Part shown: positions 51,601 to 60,078 of the stretch, one piece after another
Position numbering within the stretch: the stretch's first letter is position 1
How the letters are laid out: each line of letters opens with the position of its first letter
Notes under the pieces: model-generated
Seen by the model: only the letters and a program-made list of their open reading frames with translations
Databases searched by the model: none
Told to the model about the DNA's origin: nothing
Made by a program: the position numbers and the translations under genes
From: an uncultured bacterium
Lineage (GTDB): Bacteria; CSSED10-310; CALFER01
DNA length: 64,000 nt
Reading direction: 5' to 3'
Assembly: GCA_937951895.1 (NCBI GenBank)
Contig: CALFER010000084.1
Coordinates: 5,056 to 69,055, forward strand

Positions 51601-54516
51601 GCCGGGTCCGGACACCGTCTTGATCCATGGCGTTCCGTCCGGGAACGCGCAATCCGTCGAACTGACGGTATCACGGAATGAGCCGAGCGGGAGGATCGGC
51701 GTATCGACGTACGTCGTTTTGCCCGGTAAAAAGTCGCGGGTGTGACCCGCCTGAGCGTATCTTGGATCATACCAGGGATCGGTTATGAACTGACCCGGAT
51801 TGCCCGGATCGGGGATGGGACCGGGATCGTTCAGCCACATGGTCAGCATGTTGGGAGACATGCCCGATGGGGCGGGGATGTTGGCCGTAAATGTCGATGG
51901 GAGCAGCGCATTGTAACCACCGAATTCGTCGGTGTAGGTGCGCGCGATTTCTCTCCCGGTCCAGTCCTGGAATGAAACCGGAATCCACGAGGGAGCCGGT
52001 TTTTCACCCTGCATCGGATCGAGATGACTGAAGGTCGCTCCGAGATCGTTCAGGACGAGACCCACGGCCCGTGTCGCCTTGGGAACTTTCGTGAAAAAGT
52101 AGAAGTCGCAGGCAGTGTTCTCGCAGCAATGCAGTGTGACCTGTTTCATGTTGCACAATGTGCGGGGAGCACCTGCATTGGCGCACGGAACCCCAGGGAA
52201 CAGACTCAATTCGTCCGGCACATTCGGCGCGATCCCGAACATGGCGGGATCTCCGACGCAAACGGGAGGCAATGCCCGGACACCCGGTTCATACCCGTCA
52301 CCGAAATCCACATTTTTGTCTTCTTCCTTGACCAGTTCATAGCCGGGCGGGGTGACCGCTTCGATTATGTAGTACCCGGGAGGGATGGGATCTCCTGAAG
52401 GGGTCAGATCGAACAGGTACCCGCCATCGAACACACCCGGGCGCATCTGATTCCATGACCTGAAGTTATCGATGCAATCCCTGACCTGCTCACCGTGGAT
52501 CATCAGAGGTGTCTCGATGCACCCGGTTGGAAGATTGTCATCCCAACTGTCCGTGTAGACAAAATCGACCGCATCACCCAGGTCGAATTCCCCGTTCCCG
52601 TTCTGATCGATGTCTCCCGGTCCGGGAAAATCACCCAGCGGATGATTGTCGGCATCCGCCAGAGTCACCATGCCATCCTGATCCAGGTCATCCGGAATCA
52701 GATCGTTGTCGAAATCTTCATACCGGTTGATCTGCACTCGAGGAATACCGGGTTCCCAGTCTTCAGGTGCACCGAATCGTGGATCATCCTCTGCGCGAGT
52801 CGTTGCGTACCGGACGACGCCTGAGATACCGCCGTTTTCAGAAGCGAGGTAGGATTGCTTGCCCCAATAAGCGATGTTCGGTTCACCGGCCTGCAGAATA
52901 AATGACTCCAGAACGACCGGCCCCGTCTCGGTCCGGGACAGATTATTACCTGTGTTGACGTTGATTTCCGCCTGCGGTTGAGGATTGAGTTTGTCGAATG
53001 AGGGCACGCTCCATCCGTTATGTGGCGGCACCGGTCCGCCGGCATCTACGACAAAGGTAGCGCCGGTCGGCTTGTAACGAAGGAAGTCGACCTCCATGAC
53101 GAGCCATTTGAAGAATGGAAAGATTTCAGCGAACGAGTACATGCCGGACGGATCCGTGACCGTACCCATATAGACTGAACCGTCGCGGAATCTGAGATTG
53201 ACGGCTTGATTGGCCATCCCCCGCTCTCCGGGATCCGGGAACCCATCCGCATCCGAATCATAGAACACCTGTCCTTCGATGCTGCCGAACCAGGCGAATT
53301 GCGGTATACGCCCCATTTCGACCCATCCACCCGTCGGTGGAACGACAACATTCGAGAAACCGAAGATCCAATCGAGGGGCGTATCGAAAAATGCGACCTG
53401 ATACGTGCCCGGCGGGACATTCGAAATGCTGAAAGAGCCATCCGCGTCACACTGCTGGACATAATAGCATTTTTTGTCAGACAGCAGATTGAGTCCCACC
53501 CAGGCATCCGAGACCGGAGCACCGGGGGCCGGAAGGAACTGTGGAGGTCCGGCGACATGGTTGTTGATGAACTGCCCGGTAACCGTGCCGACGGTTCCTC
53601 CCGGATTCGGGATCTCTCCCAATCGATCGGTCGCCTCGGTAAACCCGATGAACACGTGATAGAAACCGGGTCCCCATCCTTCCAGATCCTGAGCCGGGTT
53701 GTTCGCCTTGACCCAGGCATCGATTCCCGGAGTTCCTTCAATGGTACTGGTCTGAACCCATTTGGAACCGGTCGGAGGGATCACACGCACCCCATATCTG
53801 CCCGCCGCAATGTTCCTGATCGATGCTTCTCCGTTTTCGTCCGTCAGAATGATCCCGGATCCCATCTGATCGACCACCCAATCCGGACCGACTTGCACGT
53901 AGGTCGTTCCCAGCGGATTGCCGAACACATCGGTCATCATCTGCCCGAAAATATCGAAAATGATGACGCTGAATCCGGCAAACCCCTCTTCCTCCGGCTT
54001 GTCGGGCTCGCCGTTTAACGGCCAGTAATCATGAAAAACCAGCACCGAAATCTGAGCCGTCGGGATCGGTTCCGGATAGACGACCACATCCGAACTGACC
54101 GGCGCCGGAGGGGGACCAACCGTAAAACTCGAGCCACCGAGGGTATATCGGGGGCTGTCGATCGTGGACATCGGAAGAATCGAGATGACGTATCGTCCAT
54201 CCGGCAGATCGACCGATACAGACGAAGCCGCCGTTTCTTCTCCGCTCATTACGACAGGCGCATAGCTTGTGTGAATGTTCAGACTGAGGCTGTCGGACAC
54301 CTGTGCCCCGGGAATGACCGGGTGCGTATTGTCCTCCTCGACCAGCCATCGGAAGCCGCCGGTCAAAGGAGTTCCGACGTCATCCAACACGTTGACGGTA
54401 AATGTCCGCGCCTCCATGGGAGTAGTGAGTAAAACACTCAGGAGCATCATGCATACCAATGCGTATCCATACTGCCCCGGATCGATCGATTTACAGAAAC
54501 GGCGTGTCGTTTTCAT
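48640..54516 (-). CDS. Giant exported multidomain protein (SdrD/Cna-B-like, TIG, beta-helix, C-terminal DxNGNG repeats)
   Basis: 1,958 residues. AAAGGAGG precedes ATG 54516; signal peptide to about 36. In order: several Cna-B/SdrD_B-like segments (about 150-900; VNLRFRDGSVYMGTVTD, DADGSFSISNVPPGTYQVAF), with a calcium-loop-like NFPGPGDID-type insertion (DNA about 52577-52637) and Cys-rich patch (NMKQVTLHCCENTACDFYFF). Then an IPT/TIG-like domain (about 1010-1110; GRSSVTVGGVALTN), a right-handed beta-helix (about 1120-1450; NNxxxxNxGxFGGGG rungs) and at the C-terminus four or five ~50-residue repeats with WYLDxNGNGxW and GDWNGDG, like FG-GAP/VCBS-type blades. No anchor helix or shared module. 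First structural gene of the operon; probably the extracellular scaffold. Confidence 0.9.
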   Translation of the reverse strand: MKTTRRFCKSIDPGQYGYALVCMMLLSVLLTTPMEARTFTVNVLDDVGTPLTGGFRWLVEEDNTHPVIPGAQVSDSLSLNIHTSYAPVVMSGEETAASSVSVDLPDGRYVISILPMSTIDSPRYTLGGSSFTVGPPPAPVSSDVVVYPEPIPTAQISVLVFHDYWPLNGEPDKPEEEGFAGFSVIIFDIFGQMMTDVFGNPLGTTYVQVGPDWVVDQMGSGIILTDENGEASIRNIAAGRYGVRVIPPTGSKWVQTSTIEGTPGIDAWVKANNPAQDLEGWGPGFYHVFIGFTEATDRLGEIPNPGGTVGTVTGQFINNHVAGPPQFLPAPGAPVSDAWVGLNLLSDKKCYYVQQCDADGSFSISNVPPGTYQVAFFDTPLDWIFGFSNVVVPPTGGWVEMGRIPQFAWFGSIEGQVFYDSDADGFPDPGERGMANQAVNLRFRDGSVYMGTVTDPSGMYSFAEIFPFFKWLVMEVDFLRYKPTGATFVVDAGGPVPPHNGWSVPSFDKLNPQPQAEINVNTGNNLSRTETGPVVLESFILQAGEPNIAYWGKQSYLASENGGISGVVRYATTRAEDDPRFGAPEDWEPGIPRVQINRYEDFDNDLIPDDLDQDGMVTLADADNHPLGDFPGPGDIDQNGNGEFDLGDAVDFVYTDSWDDNLPTGCIETPLMIHGEQVRDCIDNFRSWNQMRPGVFDGGYLFDLTPSGDPIPPGYYIIEAVTPPGYELVKEEDKNVDFGDGYEPGVRALPPVCVGDPAMFGIAPNVPDELSLFPGVPCANAGAPRTLCNMKQVTLHCCENTACDFYFFTKVPKATRAVGLVLNDLGATFSHLDPMQGEKPAPSWIPVSFQDWTGREIARTYTDEFGGYNALLPSTFTANIPAPSGMSPNMLTMWLNDPGPIPDPGNPGQFITDPWYDPRYAQAGHTRDFLPGKTTYVDTPILPLGSFRDTVSSTDCAFPDGTPWIKTVSGPGQGGPYVSEPGLQVTITAMGHVEVPNPDYNPENPDPAVRPTLRRDYTFGQYIAGRSSVTVGGVALTNLQWANDGRTIRGTVPAGMQTGQLIVTRGDNLRSSILGVTLHVGSGGGTVRWVNPGPPNAIQAAIDASAPGDLIIVNPGYYWENLIISEKIRLQGWGAGATVIDGSLLLDPALQAGWTTRIQELLTLGASETVPGQDPADPFLTVVGPAILVFPADGAFTSTRHAMIDGLTLQGASLGGGLLVNGYADYLEISNNIVTGNFGDNGGGIIIGTPSLEDATCPDLCGSSNDYLFIHNNQVKNNSGLFGGGGISFFNGSDNYTLENNEICGNLSMFSGGGVSHFGISSNGVIRNNRILFNEVFYGGVSNGDGGGIFVGGESLPTGLTPGTGSLKILSNRIQGNSAGSGNGGGICLSNVNGQDVENSPNDPSGWYQVQIFNNLVVNNLAAFAGGAMSLQDSARVRIINTTFSNNDSSATSTNAMAEGLQESTPQPAGLVSKAHGPALMAALGTGSGPEYSDFSNPVLVNSIIWSSRSFSYDPTLNGGYGGLTPNPTRPIWDMEVIGTASPRSFMPMYCVLTDPTGYDPSNVQGSPDLFALQYQNDYETAAVGPEGGNAVIVAPYPLTTTRSDYHLRTGVSPAIDQGTGTYIPLFPELLRDMDHDVRTAIGVDIGSDESNSMSPHPEFIGTYRNGTWYLDANGNGMWNGAPPDKRFTFGSANDTPVTGVWNVLGRTSIGVNRNVYFWMLDWNSNGVWQPFTDRTHVFIPSLLAADALKLGLSDEQIEREKTMAELADSLVEEFVWLGSYAGIVDALETDYFESMFQLLDRVDMPVTGDWNGDGRTQIGLFRDGIWFLDYNGNGHWDGTVQDRVIASFGQSGDLPVAGDWNGDGISEIGVFRAGAWYLDYNGNGVYETGVDLYFRFGRVSEKPVVGDWAGNGFTSIGTQIGGRWYLDYNSNGTWDGVASDRFYSFGGSTDRPVSGQW

Positions 54517-54586
54517 GGTGTTCCTCCTTTGGAATCGGGATCTTTACTTGCCGGAAATCTCCCGCTCTCAGATGCAAATTGACGTA

Positions 54587-54988
54587 TCAGATCTGCCATT
54601 CGAAGCTCCTCACATTCCATTCTTCAATCAGATCCGACAGGACTTCAACCAGCCGACTCTGAAGAAATTGTTTGCCGACGAATGCGATCGCACCGGCCGC
54701 TCTGGCCTGCTCGCGATGCATCAGACTGTCATGAATCGTCAACATGACGATCCGGATCGCCGGGTTGAGTCCTGAAATGACCCGTGCCGCGTCGATGCCG
54801 TTCATGTTCGGTAACCGAATGTCCATGAGGATGATCTCGGGTTCCTTTTCCGCTATCCGCAGAATCGCCTCTTCTCCACTTTCAACTCCGTCAAACACAC
54901 ACCGGGGGAACATGGCGCTCAACCAATGCATCAGCAGGTTTCGTTCTGCTTCGTGATCCTCGACTATCAGAATCGCTGGCTGTTTCAA
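54587..54988 (-). CDS. Stand-alone response-regulator receiver protein
   Basis: About 133 residues. Receiver motifs: ILIVEDHE, phospho-acceptor in IILMDIRLPNMNG, T in VMLTIHDS, and K in FVGKQF. No output domain follows, so it would act by protein contact or as a phosphate relay. There is no ATG at the start: TTG 54988 has GAGG 6 bases upstream and is preferred; TTG 55009 is the alternative. It lies 70 bases upstream of the 1,958-residue protein gene on the same strand and may be the first cistron of the copper-oxidase operon, divergent from the PocR kinase. Confidence 0.85.
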   Translation of the reverse strand: MKQPAILIVEDHEAERNLLMHWLSAMFPRCVFDGVESGEEAILRIAEKEPEIILMDIRLPNMNGIDAARVISGLNPAIRIVMLTIHDSLMHREQARAAGAIAFVGKQFLQSRLVEVLSDLIEEWNVRSFEWQI

Positions 54989-55133
54989 TCGGACCTCATT
55001 CCCCCGCAAAAGTGGTTAAGGTGATAAACCCACACCTCGAAATATAAGTCCGGTTCGCTCCGGCGTCTGTCAGGAAAGCATGACATTCGTCGCAGGGATG
55101 TTTTGAAATGCTGATTGCCGGAATCCCGAATCC

Positions 55134-55163
55134 TTGACACGCTCTGAATCGTGTGGCTAGTAT
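55134..55163 (+). promoter_or_regulatory. Promoter for the PocR-kinase operon
   Basis: TTGACA (55134-55139), 18-base spacer, TAGTAT (55158-55163). A transcript from here excludes the farthest upstream in-frame start (55151) of the kinase. Confidence 0.6.
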
Positions 55164-55222
55164 TTTTTCAGAGGCAGAGTTACAGCATGTTTCCGAGTCA
55201 TCGGAAGTCGGGAGTGGACGCG

Positions 55223-58200
55223 ATGAGCTTAAGAATCCATGAGGAATCGTTTGATCAGAAAACCCCGGATCCTGATCGGAGCCGTCGAACAGGCATTACG
55301 CGGTATGAAAACACACCGGACGATGAGACAGATTACGGAAAACTCGAATTGGCAGATTACATCGATACGCAGGCCATTCAGGAACTCATGGATGATTTCT
55401 ATGTACTGACCCGGATTCCCATGAGCATCATCGATCTGAAAGGCAGGATGCTTGTCGGAGTCGGCTGGCAGGAGATCTGCACGAAATTCCATCGGGTCCA
55501 TGCGGAAACCTGTCGGCGCTGCATCGAAAGCGATCTGGAACTCTCGGCAGGCCTGTCCGGAGGCGAATTCAGACTGTATCGATGTAAAAATCACATGTGG
55601 GATGCTGCAACACCCATCGTTATCGGCACCAGTAAAGTCGGCAATATTTTTTCGGGACAGTTTTTTTTCGACGACGAACCGCTGGACTATGATTTTTTCC
55701 GATCCCAGGCACGAACATTCGGATTCGACGAAACGGAGTATATTTCCGCGCTCGAAAACGTTCCAAGGGTCAGCCGCTCCATGCTCGATACCGCCATGGC
55801 GTTTTTCACCAAACTGGCCGGAATTGTCTCCAGGTTGAGCTACAGCAATATCATGCTCGCCCGTTCGAGCGCCGAGCGGGAGACGCTTCTGGATTCACTG
55901 CGCGATAGCGAACAGAGGATGAAGCGTGCCCAGGAAATCGCTCATCTCGGCAGTTGGGAACTGGATCCGGCGAGTCATCGACTGACATGGTCCGATGAGG
56001 TTTACCGCATCTTCGGACTGCTCCCACAATCCTTCAATGTCTCGTTTGAAGCGTTTCTCGAGTTTGTTCATCCGGAGGATCGCGACGAGGTGACGAAAGC
56101 CTACACCGGTTCGCCGGACAATGAAAAGCTCGCATCCGAAGTCGTGCATCGGATCATCAATCAATCCAACAGAGGTGTGTGCTGGGTTCATCAAAAATGC
56201 TTCCACCTCAAAGGTGAGGACGGCCGCGTCTTCCGTTCGCTTGGCATGGTTCTGGATATCACCGAATCCCGGCGAATTCAGATGGAACTGGCTGACGCAC
56301 GAAACAGCATGGAATGGCTGGCACGATTCCCTCTCGAAAATCCCAATCCTGTCGTCCGCGCCTCCGTGGATGGGACGGTTCTGTTTATCAATCCCACAGC
56401 AGCGAGACTGAATGGGTGGTCGTTCCCTGTCGGCGACCGGCTTCCCGAACTCTTTTTGACACTGATCCGGAGATCGCTCGATGCGAAACACCCCATCGCG
56501 TGCGATGCCGGACTGGGCGATCGATTCTATGCCATCCAACTCGCTCCGGTCCTGACTGAAACCTACGTCAACATCTATGGGATCGATATCACGGATCGGA
56601 TCGCCGCCGAAGATGCACTCCATGCGCTGAACGACCAACTCGAACGGCGTGTGGCGGAGCAGACATTTGAAATCAATCAGTCTCTGGAGAAAGTCAGACA
56701 GGAGCGAAAACAGCTCTTCGACGTGCTGGAAACACTCCCTGTGTATGTCATCCTGCTGTCGCTGGACCACAAAGTTCCCTTTGCCAATCGCTTCTTCAGG
56801 GAGCGATTCGGGGAATCACGTGGCCTGTGCTGTTACAATTATCTGTTCAAGCGAACGACGCCCTGCGAAAACTGTGAATCATTCAAAGTCACCGAGCTTC
56901 ACGCACCCCATCATTGGGAATGGATCGGGCCGGATGGCCGCAATTACGATATCCATGATTTCCCGTTCACCGATACCGACGGTACGCCTCTGATCCTGGA
57001 AATGGGCATCGACATCACAGATCGGAAGCATGCGGAAACCGCGCTTCAGGAAGTCAATGAGACGCTGGAATCGCGGGTCGCCGAGCGGACGGAAAAACTG
57101 AGGGAGAAAGAAGCCAGCCTGCGTCGAATCAATGAGATTCTGAATGCAGTGACCAATGGAACCGATATGATCGTCGCCGCTATCGACACCGAATTCAGGT
57201 ACATATTCTTCAATGATTCGTATCGTGAGGAGATATATCGCCTGGCTGGCAGGGAGATCCACCTTGGAGCCAGCGCACTGGACACGTTCTCGCATATGCC
57301 CGACCAGCAGGCGGTGGTGATCGAACAATGGAACACAACGCTGAAAGGCGAAAGCAGGGCCTATCGAATCGAATTCGGGGATCCCGGTCACCGGCGGCAG
57401 GTGTACAGCGTCCGGCACACCCCGATCCGGGATAACCAGGGAATCGTTCTGGGCGCCGGAGAAGTCGCCTTCAATGTTACCGATCAGGTCAAAGCCGAGA
57501 AAGCTCTGGAAGACGCATTTAAACGCCTGCAGATGAGTGAGCAGCATTTCCGGGCGCTGGCGGAAGCGCTTCCGCAGATCGTCTGGACCGCCGAATCCGA
57601 CGGAAGTGTCGATTGGTTCAACTCCAGATGGTACGACTATACAGGTACCAGACCCCTCGAAGGTCTGGGATGGGCCTGGAAAGACAATTGCTGTCCCGAT
57701 GACCTGATCGATGTGATTGAAAAATGGCAGTCCGCTCTCAAGACGGGAACCGTGTACGAAAATGAACTCCGGATCCGCAACAGGGACGGACACTACCGCT
57801 GGTTCCTCGTCCGGGCCTGGCCGCTCCAGGATGCCAGTAACAAGACCCTTCGCTGGTTCGGATCCAATACGGACGTGCATGACCTGAAACTCGCGGAAGA
57901 AAAGCTGCATCGGGAAAAAACGGAAATCGAACTTGCGAACAGAGTGATGCGTGTGTTTCTGGAAGCGAGCGGAGACCAACTGTTCGATCAGGGATTGCAG
58001 ATCGTCATGGAAGCACTGAAAAGTCAGCACGGAGTCTTCGGATACATCGATGAAAAGGGGGATTTGTATTGCCCGAGCATGACCCGTCTCATGGAGGAAT
58101 GCGAGGTGCCCGGCAAATGCATCCACTACCCGAAAACGAAATGGAAGGGATTGTGGAGCCAGGCTCTCGTAACCCAAAAACCCGTTTTCTCTAACAATCC

Positions 58201-59647
58201 CTCCGCGGTGCCTGCCGGCCATCCCCCGATCGATAACAACCTGGCCGCTCCCATCCTGTTTCAGGATCAGACGATCGGCCTTTTGAATCTCGCCAACAAA
58301 GCAGGGGGGTTCACCGATTCGGATTGCCTGCTGCTGGAGGCGATCGCGAATCGGATCGGCCCTGTGCTCTACGCATGGATTCAGCGGAAAATGCGCGAAG
58401 ACGATGTTCAGCGGATGTGGCGCCGGTTTGAATTGCTCGCGCATACAGCGGGGGCCCTTCTCCAATCGACCGATCCCCAGACGGTCATCGAATCGCTCTG
58501 CACGCGGGTCATGCAGTATCTCGATTGCCACACTTTCTTCAATTTTCTGATGGACGACAGAACCGATCGACTTGAATTGAACGCCTGGTATGGGATCACC
58601 CCGGACGAAGCAAGGCGTCTGCGATTTTTGGATTTGGGTTCGGTTGTCTGCGAGTGTGTGGCATGTAACGGCCACGGTATCGTTTCGGAGCATATACCAT
58701 CGACATCCGATTTACGGACCGAGGTGATCAGCTCGTTCGGTATCACGGCATATGCCTGCCATCCTCTTTTCGGAATAAACGGCCGGGTCATCGGGACTCT
58801 GTCGTTCGGCACCCGCACACGGGAAACGTTCAACCCGGATGATCTGTCCCTGATGAAAGCGGTGGCGGATCAGGTCGCGGTGGCGATTGTCAGGATGAGA
58901 AGCGAGATGGCAGTACGCGAAAGTGAGCAAACCGCGCGGGAGCATGCCGAGGAACTCGCCCGGTCGAATATGGATCTGGAGCAGTTCGCCTATATCGCCT
59001 CACATGATCTGAAAGAGCCACTCCGCATGATCACCGGGTTTCTCAGCCTGATCCGGGACCAGTATCTGCAGAAACTGGAGGGGGATGCGGACGAGTATAT
59101 CGGCTATGCCATGAAATCCGCGGAACGGATGCAGGAACTGGTGGACGCTCTGCTGTCATTCGCACGGGTCGGAAGGGGCAGCCAGACGGAAATCGTGGAT
59201 TGTTCCACCGTCGTGAATCGGGCCATCGAGAACCTGACGACCTGCATCGAGGAATCCGGTGCGCTCATCACGCATGATCCGATGCCGACTCTTCGCGCCA
59301 ATCCCCTCGAGATGATCCAGGTTTTCCAGAATCTGCTCGGCAACGCGATCAAATTCAGATCCGAACGCGCACCCCTCATCCATATCGGCGTCAGAGAAGA
59401 CGAGGATCACTGGGTGTTCTCCATCCGGGACAACGGAATCGGTATCGATATGCGATTCGCCGAGCGTGTTTTTCTGATTTTCCAGTGTCTGCACACACAG
59501 GACGAGTATCCCGGAACCGGAGTGGGTCTGGCGATATGCAAACGAATTGTGGAGCGCCACGGAGGCCGCATCTGGGTAGAGTCTCTACCGGGAACCGGAT
59601 CGACATTCAGCTTCACCATCCCGTCGGGGACAAAGGAACCCGCATGA
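55223..59647 (+). CDS. Cytoplasmic sensor histidine kinase: PocR, five PAS, two GAF, HisKA, HATPase
   Basis: 1,474 residues from ATG 55223 (GGGAG 8 bases upstream; ATG 55187 is an alternative). PocR ligand-binding domain (about 25-205) with CRRCIESD and YRCKNHMWDAATPI, then five PAS domains (about 230-355, 360-460, 490-600, 620-740, 750-870), two GAF domains (about 895-1045 and 1065-1215), HisKA with H1261 in IASHDLKEP, and HATPase with NLLGNAIKFR and DNGIGID. No TM helices. The third PAS holds a cysteine cluster (LCCYN...PCENCE) that could bind a metal or sense redox state. PocR domains bind small hydrocarbon derivatives or metal clusters. It is coupled to two downstream receiver genes (4-base overlaps). 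Confidence 0.93.
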   Translation: MSLRIHEESFDQKTPDPDRSRRTGITRYENTPDDETDYGKLELADYIDTQAIQELMDDFYVLTRIPMSIIDLKGRMLVGVGWQEICTKFHRVHAETCRRCIESDLELSAGLSGGEFRLYRCKNHMWDAATPIVIGTSKVGNIFSGQFFFDDEPLDYDFFRSQARTFGFDETEYISALENVPRVSRSMLDTAMAFFTKLAGIVSRLSYSNIMLARSSAERETLLDSLRDSEQRMKRAQEIAHLGSWELDPASHRLTWSDEVYRIFGLLPQSFNVSFEAFLEFVHPEDRDEVTKAYTGSPDNEKLASEVVHRIINQSNRGVCWVHQKCFHLKGEDGRVFRSLGMVLDITESRRIQMELADARNSMEWLARFPLENPNPVVRASVDGTVLFINPTAARLNGWSFPVGDRLPELFLTLIRRSLDAKHPIACDAGLGDRFYAIQLAPVLTETYVNIYGIDITDRIAAEDALHALNDQLERRVAEQTFEINQSLEKVRQERKQLFDVLETLPVYVILLSLDHKVPFANRFFRERFGESRGLCCYNYLFKRTTPCENCESFKVTELHAPHHWEWIGPDGRNYDIHDFPFTDTDGTPLILEMGIDITDRKHAETALQEVNETLESRVAERTEKLREKEASLRRINEILNAVTNGTDMIVAAIDTEFRYIFFNDSYREEIYRLAGREIHLGASALDTFSHMPDQQAVVIEQWNTTLKGESRAYRIEFGDPGHRRQVYSVRHTPIRDNQGIVLGAGEVAFNVTDQVKAEKALEDAFKRLQMSEQHFRALAEALPQIVWTAESDGSVDWFNSRWYDYTGTRPLEGLGWAWKDNCCPDDLIDVIEKWQSALKTGTVYENELRIRNRDGHYRWFLVRAWPLQDASNKTLRWFGSNTDVHDLKLAEEKLHREKTEIELANRVMRVFLEASGDQLFDQGLQIVMEALKSQHGVFGYIDEKGDLYCPSMTRLMEECEVPGKCIHYPKTKWKGLWSQALVTQKPVFSNNPSAVPAGHPPIDNNLAAPILFQDQTIGLLNLANKAGGFTDSDCLLLEAIANRIGPVLYAWIQRKMREDDVQRMWRRFELLAHTAGALLQSTDPQTVIESLCTRVMQYLDCHTFFNFLMDDRTDRLELNAWYGITPDEARRLRFLDLGSVVCECVACNGHGIVSEHIPSTSDLRTEVISSFGITAYACHPLFGINGRVIGTLSFGTRTRETFNPDDLSLMKAVADQVAVAIVRMRSEMAVRESEQTAREHAEELARSNMDLEQFAYIASHDLKEPLRMITGFLSLIRDQYLQKLEGDADEYIGYAMKSAERMQELVDALLSFARVGRGSQTEIVDCSTVVNRAIENLTTCIEESGALITHDPMPTLRANPLEMIQVFQNLLGNAIKFRSERAPLIHIGVREDEDHWVFSIRDNGIGIDMRFAERVFLIFQCLHTQDEYPGTGVGLAICKRIVERHGGRIWVESLPGTGSTFSFTIPSGTKEPA

Positions 59648-60078
59648 CCCCCATCGATGTGCTCATGATCGAAGATAATCCGGGCGATATCGTTCTGATG
59701 AAAGAAGCCCTGAAACGCACGGATCTCAGCTATCGGATAACCATCGTCCGGAACGGCATGGATGCAATGGAGTATCTGTTGAAGCAGGGCGATTTTACGA
59801 CGGCTGATTCTCCGGAGCTGATCATCCTCGATCTCAAGCTTCCCCGGAAAACCGGCATGGAAGTTCTGGACGAAATCCAGCAGAATCCTGCCTTGAGCAT
59901 CATTCCGCTGGTGATTCTGAGCAGTTCGCAATCCGAGCTGGACCGTGCAAGGAAGTATCGATTACCGGACCGGAGCTTCCAGCTCAAGCCCTCCACTTTC
60001 CAGGGCTACATCGCGCTGGTTGAATTGATCGAGTCTTTCCGGCGTGAATCCGCCGGCAGAGGAGCCCCCGGACAGTGA
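59644..60078 (+). CDS. Stand-alone response-regulator receiver (Rcp1-like)
   Basis: 144 residues from ATG 59644, which overlaps the kinase stop by 4 bases. Receiver motifs: LMIEDNPGD, phospho-acceptor D63 in IILDLKLPRK, S/T in VILSSS, and K in FQLKPSTF. No output domain. This subgroup (Rcp1/CheY-like, ~140 residues) typically receives phosphate from the adjacent PAS/GAF kinase. Its last 4 bases overlap the next gene. Confidence 0.95.
   Translation: MTPIDVLMIEDNPGDIVLMKEALKRTDLSYRITIVRNGMDAMEYLLKQGDFTTADSPELIILDLKLPRKTGMEVLDEIQQNPALSIIPLVILSSSQSELDRARKYRLPDRSFQLKPSTFQGYIALVELIESFRRESAGRGAPGQ

Noticed and set aside
56879..58693. 604-codon minus-strand frame opposite the PocR kinase
   Set aside because: Antisense shadow of PAS/GAF coding sequence with no ribosome site or recognisable domain.
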